Assembly (NCBI GenBank): GCA_022315425.1
Contig: JAIUPT010000021.1
Span: 1-64,000, forward strand
Source of the DNA: Pseudevernia furfuracea
Lineage: Eukaryota > Ascomycota > Lecanoromycetes > Lecanorales > Parmeliaceae
DNA: 64,000 nt
Direction: 5' to 3'
A model generated the notes under the pieces. It was not told the DNA's origin. It did not search any database and worked only from the letters and a program-made list of their open reading frames with translations. Shown one piece after another: positions 1-11,233 of this stretch. The position numbers and the translations under genes are program-made. The first letter of the stretch is position 1, and the number at the start of each line of letters is the position of its first letter.

Positions 1-128
1 CAGGGCGTAATTGCACTGATCAAGGATTCTCGATCTCATGATCGCATTAAGTATATTGAGATCGGCAATCACTTCTGTAGGGAGAAGATTGTTAACAAGA
101 TCGTGACTTTTGAGTATACTCCCACTAA
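1..128 (+). pseudogene. Copia-type RNase H C-terminal fragment, distinct family
   Basis: Frame 1 is open from the first base and reads as the end of a Ty1/copia RNase H domain: QGVIALIKDSRSHDRIKYIE, then a GNHFCREK segment and EYTPTN, matching the family pattern DNQGAIAL-K...R-KHIDI-YHF-RE. The stretch has normal base composition and no stop, unlike the decayed copies that follow. It ends exactly where the LTR of copy A starts, so the old element was cut by that insertion or by a rearrangement. Its wording differs from the RNase H of copies A and D, so it is probably another copia family. Confidence 0.7.
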
Positions 129-250
129 TGTCAAAATTCGGGTCACGTGACATGGTCACGTGATGCGCTAAGGCGCATTCTCATAGTCGCTCTTTACTCT
201 CGTAGCATTTTATAGTTAACAACTAAGTGTCCTACCACCTATTCTTGACA
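129..250 (+). repeat. 5' LTR of copia copy A (122 bp)
   Basis: Starts TGTCAAAATT and ends TTGACA, the same termini as the other copies. It contains a CACGTGAC-atg-GTCACGTG inverted repeat followed by an ATGCGC-taag-GCGCAT inverted repeat. It matches the right LTR of this copy except for about four transitions or small differences. Confidence 0.92.
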
Positions 251-266
251 GGTTATGAGCCCGGGC
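251..266 (+). other. Primer-binding site, initiator tRNA-Met anticodon arm (half-tRNA)
   Basis: The bases directly after the LTR are GGTTATGAGCCCGGGC. Its first ten bases are complementary to GCUCAUAACC, the anticodon loop and adjoining stem of eukaryotic initiator tRNA-Met, and the GC-rich remainder fits the stem. Drosophila copia has GGTTATGGGCCCAGTC at the same place and is primed by an internal initiator tRNA-Met fragment. The same site follows the LTRs of copies B, C and D. Confidence 0.8.
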
Positions 267-1239
267 TTGCTCGGCGACTGTTTCACTTATACCCTATGCC
301 TATCAGAGCCACAGTGACCTCTAAGCATCACGAGTTCATCGTAATAAACGCCGCGACAGCTATGAGACTCTGTTTTTCAATCTTCTTGAGATAAGCATTG
401 CCCTCTACAAAATGATCGTCTTTAAAATTCGAAGGGCTGAGAGTTCTATCGCAAATCGACCCTCGACATATCGAATCTAATCGAACATCGAACGTCGAAC
501 TCGCCATACGATCGTGCGATCGAATTCCACTAAGGTCTCTGAAACATTGTCAGCTTCTCTGCGTGAGACACGTTAAACACGTTCAACGAGAACATTTCTC
601 TCGCGATGTATATCGCTTCAGCGTTGATAAAGCGTTTACGTGAATCGAATCAATTGTAACGACCTAAGAGGCTGAACTTCAGCATCAAATCGTCTGATCA
701 CACTTCAGAGTTGATTAATCATCGATAAATCTTTATTCAGAGCGCGTATACGCCTGTTGAGAATCAAAACAATAAGAATTTCTTATTGATATAGATCTTT
801 CGATCTTATAAGTTCTCTAAAGAAGAGAGCTGAGACTCAGTCATCGACAAATCTTCACTCAGAGCGCGTATACGTCTATTAAGAGTCAAAACAATAAGAA
901 TTTCTTGTTGAGATAGATCTTTCGATCCCACAAGTTCTCTGAAGAAGAGGGCTAAGGCCCAGTCATCGAATTCTTTTTATCGTTATTCGACTTTATTCTA
1001 TCGTCGAATATAACTTCATCTCACGACGATAGTCATCGAAGCGACTATTCTAAATTCGAGTTTCTATCGAAGACTCAGCATAAGAAGAACGTTATTCCCC
1101 TTCGAAGATTTACACGCCTTTAATAATTATCTTCGATATAGTCTCAGCGAAAATCAGATTAATTCAAATCTTTCTTATCTCTAAGTATCTTTTATCTCAA
1201 CAACATCGCTCGTATCTATCGAAGATTTAAGTATAAGCA

Positions 1240-4200
1240 CTTTTTATTTCTCGTGCAAGAACTCGAAGATCAGCAGCAAAAGTTATTAGATATCGATAAG
1301 ACTCTCGAGAACTCTGACGGAGATCAGAGCACCTATTCCACTCTTACTACTTTCGCGAACGTTAGCAGTGTCGACTTTCAATTCGAAGCCAGCGAAGACA
1401 CCCTCAGTGTCTCAAGTGATATTAAGTTATTCGATCTTCGTGTTAAAAGTTCTCTGAATCTTACTTCTTCGACTTCGACTTCTTCGACTTCAAGACCTTT
1501 ATTCTCTATCGCCTTAGTTATCTCTCAAACTAAGTCTTTCGTTTGAATATCATCGTCGTTACTATTCACATCGTACGTATCGCCCTCAGAAACCTTCTTA
1601 ATAATCTTTAACATCTATAATCGACGAAGAATCAAGCGCATAAGGCGTCGGAAGAAACATGTCAGCCCTAATAGCTTCAGCGACTGACCCCCTCGGAGAG
1701 GGAAGCGCTTGACCTCTAAACTTCATTATTATTTTGAAGTTCACTCTAAGATATCGTCGATGAAAGTAGAATATCAACAATTGATTAATGCTCAACAATC
1801 TTATTTTCTTTAATGCGATCACCAGTCATAGAGTCTATATCGCTATCTTTCATTATTTCGAAAATAACGATCACGAACTCGTCGAAGTCGAATTCGACGA
1901 TAAAGACCCTTAGATCATACTCGATATTCTAATCAAGAACTATTAGTCTAAGAGCACGAGTCTCTATAGAGAACTAATGCGTCGAATATTCGATCTCACT
2001 CTTGAAGAAGAAGAAGTTCGTTAATATAAAAAGAACTTTCGTAAGATCACCTTCGACATCATCAGCCTTCATAAATCTCTCGTTATTTCGAAACCTCTGC
2101 GAATTCTAATTTTCCTTATGAAACTCGACGACTCTTACGACATGTTCGAGTTAAGTTACACTCAAAATCATAATCTCTTTGAGAACAAGTTCGTCAAGTT
2201 TTAAGAGGTTATCGTGATCGTCGTGAACGAAGAAGTTAGAATCTTCTTCAAAGAAGAAAAACTAATTATATATATCGCTCGTAACGATAAGAGCAAAGAC
2301 AAACAAGCTACTTTCAACAACTTCGACGACTTTAATATTAATCGTGAGATCTGCTCTTCGTGTAAGACAGCTAATCGCAAATTTAGATATCTCTCTGTCA
2401 AATATTAAATCAAGTTTTCTTATCTCAAGTCTAAGAAATTTATAACGAAAGAGAAAAAGAAGAAGAAGATAAAGATCTTCGACTTCGAGAATAAATTCTC
2501 AAGCAACAAGCGTAAGCGTATCGAAGAGACATCTTTTAATGTCTCTGCTTCAGAGAAGAACGATTATCTTAATATCAATTATATCTTTCTAAAGGAACTA
2601 AACTTCATTATATATTATTCGAATATCAATTCGAACGACTTCAATATTCTCGATGCGACTGATGATCAAGTCATCAATCTAATCGTCACGAAAGCTCTCG
2701 AACATAGTTTTATAACTGCGAATTTCGTGAATCTCCTTATTCGAGTCGTCGTAGATTCAGACTGCTCTCGTTATTCTTTCGCGAATCGTTCGATATTCAT
2801 TATCTACGAAAAGATCTACTCTCGATCGATCAAGAGCATCGAGAGAAGCGAAGTGTAGTCTTAAGACTATAACATCATTAATCTCGACTATGTGATTAAA
2901 AAAGAGTGTGTGATAGTCACTCTGCGAAATGTCTTACATATACTCGATATGAACGTTAATCTTCTCTCGATCGATAAACTTCTAAACTTCGATATCGCTG
3001 TCTTCTTTCATAAGATAAAGTGCACTCTTATTAAGAACGATCTAAAGCTTATCGATACTCGCAATCGTGATCTCTTCTTTTTGAATCTCTAATAAAATCG
3101 AAACAGTGCTCTGATCGTCTACAGTCTGCTCTCGAATGTTATTTATCAACTTTAACATGCTCACATAAGTCATTTGAATTAGAACAATCTAAACAAGCTC
3201 TCAAATATAATCGTTGAGATGAACTTCATCAAGAACATTGCGAAGGAGTATATCTGCGAATACTATATTATAAGACGTCAGAAGACTATCTTCTATGATA
3301 GTCTCACAGAGTCAAAAACGCAGTCTAACGAATTTATTTATAGTGATCTCGTAAAGTCTCTGTTCCCTACTAAATTCAATAACTACAGATACTTTATGAC
3401 ATTCAAGAATAATTTCATCTTTTACTTTAAAGTGTACTACATTCGTCATAAGAGTGAAACGTTTATTATATTTTTACGTTTCAAAGTCTTTCTAGAGTTA
3501 CAGAGTTATAAGATCTATCGTATTCGTCTCGACAATAAAAGAGAGTATATGTTCAAGACCTTCTTAAATTATCTTCTTTAGTGCGGAATTAGGCAGAAGC
3601 TCACTGTATCTGAGAATCTCGAAATAAACGAGGCGATCGAACGTTTTGAATAAATCTTGATATATAAGATGTATTCTATACTGCTAAGTTCCCAGCTCAA
3701 TAAGTCTTTTTGATCTGAAATCGTGATCATTATCAATTATTTGATATTGCGATCCCTCAACGTTCGAATCATTATAACGTCATTTGAGACTTTTTATTAT
3801 CGAAAGCTCATTTTATCTCATCTACGAACGATTGATTTCATCGTCTATGTATTAAAGCGTATTCAAAAGAAACTCGTGAATAAAAGCGAAAAGTGTGTTC
3901 TTCTGAATTATGAAGAGAAGTTCATTTTTCGCCTATATAACCTCATTAAGAAGAAGATTATTCGAGTTAATAATGTTTACTTCGTTGAGAAGCGTTCCTT
4001 AATTGTGAACCCCGAAGAAAAGACGAACGCTCATGAGCCCCCGATCAAGCGACAACGTCTTTATATATTAATATTCGCTGTAGAGGAGACACTTGATGAA
4101 CAGCGTATTATTAACATTTCGAAAGATATTGCCCTCATTATAAAGCCCTCAACGACTGCATCTGCATCTATAATAAATAGATTAAGATCAAATTTCCTAT

Positions 4201-6080
4201 GGCCAGCTGAAAAGCAGGCGCCTACATTAAATCCCTCGTCTCTCGCACGAGCCGTATCATCGATCGCGTTCGCGCGGGTCTCTCGATTAATTGTTGCATT
4301 ATCAGCTATCGAAAGAATAACTCGTTTTCTCACTATCGTCGAAATGATTCGCGAAGACCCCGAGTTAAGTGCGATTCAAAGGGTATTTCTTGATCATCTC
4401 GACACTACGATTTCGAATCTGCGAGATCTATTATCTGACCCTCTCTCGAGAACATTCGCGACCTTTACGTTACTAACGAATCATGTCAATAAGTCGAATA
4501 TTTTCGAGTCGACGACCTATCAACAGATCATTTTCAATCAACTCTCTCGTATACACTGAGAGCTCGTCATGTAAGACGAATACAAATCTCTCATGAACAA
4601 CAATACTTGATATCTGATTTAGACGCCTTCAGATGTTTATATTCTGAGAGATCGCTGAATCTATATCGTGAAGCGAGACCTCGTTAAGAAAGTCACTCGC
4701 TATAAGACTCGCTGAGTGATTCGAAAATTCGAATAACAAAAGAGTCGTAACTATCATAACACGTTCGTCTCAGTGATCAAGCTTATGAGTTATAAGACGA
4801 TCTTTGCCCTGATAGCGGTCCTAAACTAAGACGTGAAACAAATAAACGTCAAAATCGCCTTTCTCTACGATAACGTTCAAGAGACGATTTATATACGATA
4901 GCTCGATGATTTCAGCAAGAACGACATCAAAGTTTATAAGTTAAATAAGACCCTCTATGAACTCAAGCAATTTCTTAGAATTTGATATTAACACTTCTCG
5001 AAGTATATAAAGAAACTCGAATTAATATTCATCGAATCGAACGAGAGTGTCTTTATGAACATCAAGAAGAACATTATTGTAGTTCTCTATGTGAACGATA
5101 TATTAATTATCGATCTCAGCAAAATCGACATTCAGCGCATGAAAAAGGCTCTCAATGACAAGTTTCACATGTTCGACTTGAGACCTTACGTCTATTATTT
5201 AGACATGATCGTTAAAAGAGATCGTGTCGTCGATATTCTTCGTCTGAAACAAGCAGTCTATGTCACTCGTTTCTTAAAGCATTTCAACTGTTAAAGTCTC
5301 AATCCAGTCTTTACGCCCCTAAAAACCAGTCGCAAGCTACAATCTGCGAAAGAGAACTATGTTGCCTCGAGAAAGCTATGCGAGAACTATTAATCTATCG
5401 TGAGATCCCTTATATATATTATGTTAAAAACTCGTTCTGATATCGTCTATACTGTCTCTCTTGTCAATCGCTATTCAATCAATCCGATCTAGACACACTA
5501 AAATGCAATGATTCGAATCTTCCGATATCTTAAAGACACGATGCACTACGAACTAATATACAAAGAATCTCTTCAAGCCCTCATCGAATATATCGATTTC
5601 GATTGAACTGACGACTCGACCCGAAGATCTATCTTCGACTACCTATTTAACGTCGATAGCGACGTTATCAGCTAATCATCAAAGCGTCAAGTCATCGTCG
5701 CGTTATTCACTTGCGAAGTCGAATATATCGATCAAACGTTGATTATCAAAGAAGTTATTTAATTGAAAACTCTTTTTAATCAACTTCTACGACCCCGAGA
5801 CTCTGACCCGAAGATCATTATAATCTTCGACGATAATCAGAGCGCAATTATTCTCGTTAAGAACGTTTAGTTTCATACTCGCATCAAGCACATTAACATC
5901 GCTTATCATTTCGTGCGTGAAAAAGTCAACGACGACATCGTGAACATGCAATTCGTACTCACGAATAAACAAATAATCGACGATCTCATTAAAGCCCTCT
6001 GCCTCGACAAATTCGTTGCTTTTCGCGATACCCTTGAGATGAAATCAATTTCAAAACATCCTCTTAGCGTCAAAGACTAA
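1240..6080 (+). pseudogene. Decayed copia Gag-Pol polyprotein, copy A
   Basis: Reading across frames gives: Gag from about 1,250; a mutated CCHC knuckle near 2,350-2,400 (ICSSCKTANRKFRYLSVK); the pre-integrase region 2,890-3,090 with VNLLSIDKLLNFDI; integrase core 3,220-3,580 with YSDLVKSL, NNYRYFMTFK and IRLDNKREY; integrase tail to about 4,020; reverse transcriptase 4,800-5,290 with LYELKQ and VLYVNDILII (family motif YVDD, here YVND); RNase H 5,830-6,000 with NQSAIILVKN and a degenerate RIKHINIAYHFVREK block. Many in-frame TAA/TAG/TGA codons are explained by C-to-T or G-to-A change. Not functional. Confidence 0.9.
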
Positions 6081-6512
6081 CTCTCAGCGCTCTTGCTTTT
6101 AATCTGAAGTCGTTAATTTCAGAGAAGTAACGTTATTCACCTTATCTGTGAACGTTAGATCTTCTATTTTCTTTCATTGCTTCTTATTTCACTCTCTCAT
6201 ATATTTATCAACCTCGTTTTAATAAAAATTGAATATGTATTAGATTTATTTCAAAGAAAACTTTCAAAAAACCGCCTTTTTTCGAAAAATGAAAGTTTTA
6301 TATAAAGAATTAAAACGGATTTTTACATGTTTTCGAATTTGATATAATCGTTTTCAAAACTTGATTCGAATTTGACATAGTCGTTTTCAGAACTTGGTTT
6401 CTTCACTTTTGTGAACCGGACTTCGCGCTAACCCGATTGGGGGGTTTTTTTTTTGCGTCGCGAAGTGCGAAAATCGTGTTTTCGCATTTTTGAGTATGCG
6501 AGCGAAGGGGAG

Positions 6513-6634
6513 TGTCAAAATTCGAGTCACGTGACATGGTCACGTGATGCGCTAAGGCGCATTCTCATAGTCGCTCTTTACTCTCGTAGCATTCTATAGT
6601 TTATAACTAAGTGTCCTACCACCTATTCTTGACA
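6513..6634 (+). repeat. 3' LTR of copia copy A (122 bp)
   Basis: Same termini, length and internal palindromes as the left LTR; it directly follows the purine tract. Confidence 0.92.
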
Positions 6635-9600
6635 GTCCACCTCAACGACCATATTTGAAAGCTTGTTTAGATTGTTCTAATTCAAATGACCCATGCGAGC
6701 ATATCAGAGTTGATGAATAAGATTCGAGAGCACACTATAGGCGATTAGAGCACTATTTCGACTCTATCAGAGATTTAAAAAGAAGAGATCACGATTACGA
6801 GTATCGATAAGCTTCAGATCGTTCTTAATGAGAATATATTCTATCTTATGAAAGAAGACAGCGATATCGAAGTTTAAAAGTTTATCGATCGAGAGAAGAT
6901 TGACGCCCATATCGAATATATATAAGACATTTCGCAGAGTGACTGTTATATACTCTCTTCTGATTACACAGTCGAAACTAATAATGTTATAGTCTTGAGA
7001 CTACACTTCGCTTTTCTCGATGTTCTTGATCGATCGAGAGTAAATCTTTTCGTAGATAATGAACATCGAACGATTCGCGAAAGAATAACGAGAGCAGTCT
7101 GAATCTACGACGACTCGAGTGAGAAGATTTACGAAATTCGCAGTCATGAGACTATGTTCGAGAGCTTTCGTGACGATTAGATTAATGACTTGATCATCAG
7201 TCGCATCGAGGATATTGAAGTCGTTCGGGTTAATATTCGAATAATGTATAATGAAGTTCAGTTTCTTTAAAAAGACATAATTGACATTAAGATAATCGTT
7301 CTTCTCTGAAGCAGAGACATTAAAAGACGTCTCTTCGATGCGCTTGCGCTTATTGCTTGAGAATTTATTCTCGAAGTCGAAGATCTTTATCTTCTTCTTC
7401 TTTTCCTCTTTCGTTATGAATTTCTCAGACTTGAGATGAGAGAACTTGATTTAACATTTGATAGAGAGATATCTGAATTTGCGACTAGCTGCCTTATACG
7501 AAAAGCAGATCTCACGATTGATATCAGAGTCGTCGAGATTGTTGAAAGTAGCTTGTTTGCCTTTGCTCTTATCGTTACGAGCGATATATATGATCAGTTC
7601 TTTTTCTTTGAAGGAGATTCTAACTTCTTCGTTCACGGCGATCACGATAATCTCTTAAAACTTGACGAACTTGTTTTTAAAGAGATTATGATTTTGAATA
7701 TAACTTGACTCGAACATGTCGTAAGAATCGTCGAGTCTTATAAGGAAAATTAGAATTCGCAGAGACTTCGAAATAACGAGAGATTTATGAAGGCTGATGA
7801 TGTCGAAGATGATCTTGCGAAAGTTCTTTTTATATTAACGAACTCTCTCTTCTTTAAGAATAAGATCGAATATTCGACGCATTAGTTTTCTATAGAGATT
7901 CGTATTCTTAGATTAATAGTTCTTAATTAGAACATCGAGCATGATCTGAGAGTCTTTATCGTCGAATTCGACTTCGACGAGTTCGCGATCGTTATTCTCG
8001 AAACGATAAAAGATAGCGATGTAGACTCTATGACTAATAATCGCATTAAAGAAAACAAGATTGTTAAGCATTAATCAATTATTGATATTCTGCTTTCATC
8101 GACGATATTTCAGATTGAACTTTAAAATAACAATAAAGTTTAGAGAGAAAGCGCTTCTCTCTTCGAGAAGATCAGTCGTTGAAGCTATTAAAACTGACAT
8201 GTTTCTTACGACGCCTTGTGCGCTTGATTCTTCGTCGATTATAGATGCTGAGAGTTACTGAGAAGGTTTCTAAGAGCGACACGTACGATATAAATAGTGA
8301 CGATAATAATGCTTAAACGAAAGACTCAGCTTGAGAGGTGACTGAGACGATAGAGAATAAAGGTCTTAAAGTCGAAGAAGTCGAAGTCGAAGAAGTGAAA
8401 TTTAGAGAACTTTTGACACGAAGATCGAATAACTCAATGTCACTTGAGGCATTAAGGGTGTCTTCGCTAACTTCGAATTGAAAGTCGACACTATTAACGT
8501 TCGCGAAAGCAGTGAGAATGAAATAGATACTTTGATCTTCGTTAGAGTTCTCAAGAGTCTTATCGATATTTGACAACTTTTATTATTAATCTTCGAGTTC
8601 TTACACGAGAAATAAAAAGTGCTTATGCTTGAATCTTCGATAGATATGAGCGATATTATTAAGATAAAAGATACTTAAAAATAAGAAAGATTTGAATTAA
8701 TCTGATTTTCGCTGAAACTATATCGAAGACAATTACTAAAGACGTATAGATCTTCGAAGAGAAATAACGTTCTTCTTATACTGAGTCTTCGATAGAGACT
8801 CGAATTTAAAATAGTCGCTTCGATGACTGTCGTCGTGAGATGAAGTCATATTCGGCGATAGAATAAAGTCGAATGACGATGAAAAGAATTCGATGGCTGG
8901 GCCTCAGCCCTCTTCTTCAGAGGACTTGTAGAGTCGAAAGATCTATCTCAATAAGAAATTCTTATTGTTTTGACTTTCAACAGACGTATACGCGCTCTAA
9001 GTGAAGGTTTGTCGATGACTGAATCTTAGCTCTCTTCTTTAGAGAACTTGTGAAATCGAAAGATCTATATCAACAAGAAATTCTTATTATTTTGACCCTC
9101 AACAGACGTATACGCGCTCTAAATAGAGATTTGTCGATAACTGATTAACTCTGAAGTGTGATTAGATGATTTAATGCTGAAGTTCAGCCTCTTGAGTCGT
9201 TACAATTGATTCGATTCACGTAAACGCTTTATTAACGTTGAAGCGATATATATCGCGAGAGAAATGTTCTCGTTGAGCGTGTTTAACGTGTCTCACGCAG
9301 AGAAGCTGACAATGTTTTAGAGACCTTAATAAAATTCGATCGCACGATCGTATGACGAGTTCGACGTTCGACGTTCGATTAGATTCGATATGTCGAGGGT
9401 CGATTTGCGATAGAACTTTCAGCCCTTCGAATTTCAAAGACGATCATTTTATAGAGGGCAATGCCCATCTCAAAAAGATTGAAAAACAGAGTCTCATAGC
9501 TGTCGCGGCGTTTATTGCGATAAACTCGTGATGCTTAGAGATCACTGTGGTTCTGATAGATATAGAGTATAAGTGAAACAGTCGTCGAGCAAGTTCGAGC

Positions 9601-9730
9601 TCATAACCTATCAAGAATAGGTGATAGAACACTTAGTTATTAACTATAAAATGCTACGAGAGTAAAGAGCGACTATGAGGATACGCCTTAGCGCATCACG
9701 TGACCATGTCACGTGATCCGAATTTTGACA
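6635..9730 (-). mobile_element. Ty1/copia copy B, inverted, 3'-truncated, RIP-degraded
   Basis: This is the reverse complement of the 5' half of the same family: 5' LTR (9,609-9,730, outer end at 9,730), primer site, Gag, and pol as far as the start of the integrase core (equivalent to about 3,210 in copy A). It then stops abruptly against the right LTR of copy A. The zinc knuckle at about 7,450-7,510 (minus) still reads ICFSYKAASRKFRYLSIKC with its last Cys kept. Together with copy A it forms a large imperfect inverted repeat. Confidence 0.88.
9609..9730 (-). repeat. 5' LTR of copia copy B (122 bp)
   Basis: Reverse complement of the family LTR; the inner end is mutated (TGATA instead of TGACA). 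Double CACGTG palindrome intact. Confidence 0.9.
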
Positions 9731-10574
9731 CTAACATGTTTCTTACGACGTCTTATGCGCTTAATTCTTCGTCGATCATAGATGCTGAGAATTACTGAGG
9801 AGATTTTTAAGGGCGACACGTACGATATGAATAGTGACGACGATAATATTTAAACGAAAGACTTAGCTTAAGAGATGACTGAGACGATAGAGAACGAAGG
9901 TCTTAAAGTCAAAGAAGCCGAAGTCGAAGAAGTGAGATTCAGAGAACTTTTGACACGAAGATCGAATAACTCAATGTCACTTAAGACACTAAGAGTGTCT
10001 TCGTTAACTTCGAATTAAAAGTTGACACTACTAACGTTCGCGAAAGTAGTGAAAGTGAAATAGATACTCTAATCTCCGTTAGAGTTCTCGAGAGTTTTAT
10101 CGATATCTAACAACTTTTGCTGCTAATCTTCGAGTTCTTATATAAGAAATAAAAAGTGCTTATGCTTGAATCTTCGATAGATACGAACGATGTTGTTGAG
10201 ATAAAAGGTACTTAGAAATAAGAAAGATTTAAATTGATTTGATTTTCGCTGAGACTGTATCGAAGACAATTACTAAAGACGTGTAAATCTTCGAAGGAAA
10301 ATAACGTTCTTCTTATGCTGAGTCTTCGATAGAGACTCGAATTCAGAATAGTCGCTTCGATGACTGCCGTCGTGAAATAAAGTCATATTCGATGACAGAA
10401 TAAAGTCGAATAACGATAAAGAGAATTCGATGACTGGACCTCAGCCCTCTTCTTTAGAGGACTTGTGGGGTCGAAAGGTCTATCTCAACAAGAAATCCTT
10501 GTTGTTTTGACCCCCAACAGACGTATACGCGCTCTGAGTGAAGGTTTGTCGGTGACTGACCAACTCTGAAGTGT

Positions 10575-10578
10575 GATT
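10575..10578. other. Target-site duplication, left copy (GATT)
   Basis: GATT here and GATC at 13,632-13,635 flank the nested element. The empty site in the other copies reads gtgtGAT(C/T)ag. One C-to-T change separates the two. Because of shared bases the duplication could also be read as 6 bp (TGATTA/TGATCA). Confidence 0.7.
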
Positions 10579-10776
10579 AGTGTAAGGACCGTACTGTGGT
10601 GATAATCGTAGTGTAGTATATAACGAAGATAACAAGCTGAGGAGCCACTATGGACTGGGAGGGAGGTCATATATGTATGGCGGAGTGAACCTGCCAAGAC
10701 ACGCTAAGCCTGATAGGGCTAGCGTATGTATCAAAGATACGAGGTGTCAAGGGATGCAGGATACGCTCGTAACACT
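10579..10776 (-). repeat. 3' LTR of nested element (198 bp)
   Basis: About 97% identical to 13,434-13,631; all five differences are transitions. Terminal inverted bases AGTGT...ACACT. Confidence 0.93.
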
Positions 10777-10787
10777 ACCCCCCCCCC
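10777..10787 (-). other. Polypurine tract of nested element
   Basis: On the minus strand a run of ten G followed by T directly precedes the 3' LTR, the expected plus-strand primer position. It fixes the element's orientation independently of the ORF. Confidence 0.7.
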
Positions 10788-11233
10788 GGAGAAGCGCTGG
10801 TCCCCAGTGCTGTAGAAAAGAAGAAAAGAAGAAGAAAAAAAAAACAAACGCCATGCATGCTTGGTCGCTGAAAAATCATAAAAAACAAAGAATTTTTGGC
10901 CCTAGCGCTCGCTTTCTCCTTGCGGCGGTGATGTTGATCTCAATTCGGTGACGTCCTGGCGATGCCATGTCGCTAGCATGACGTCACGCGGTCACAGGGG
11001 TCCTGCAATGGCCTCCATTGGTGAAGAATTGAAGAAATGGTGGCCAAGAATGGTTTTCGGTGTAGGGTGGGCAGCTGATATTGGATTTGCGGCCGGAGAA
11101 GAAATCCAGAAATGAAGGCCTGTGATTGGCTGAGGCCTTCCGAACCGCCCGAACCTTAAACCTTAATCCAATATCAAATGGTTTTGGCGCAGTCTTCTCC
11201 ATGAGGCCAAATCCATCGAGGGCGACGACGTCA

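Larger units (their letters stand above)
129..6634 (+). mobile_element. Ty1/copia LTR retrotransposon, copy A, RIP-degraded
   Basis: Both LTRs are present (129-250 and 6,513-6,634, 122 bp each). A primer site follows the left LTR, and a purine tract (GAAGGGGAG, 6,504-6,512) precedes the right one. The interior keeps recognisable copia order (Gag, zinc knuckle, protease region, integrase, reverse transcriptase, RNase H) but every frame is broken. The 5-bp flanks (actaa, gtcca) do not match, so the borders do not represent a simple insertion. About 260 bp present in copy D (near 20,412-20,672) is missing around 6,175. Confidence 0.9.

Noticed and set aside
1598..1822. Short antisense frames shared by the copia copies
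   Set aside because: They are mirror frames of the decayed Gag-Pol and are interrupted at different places in each copy.
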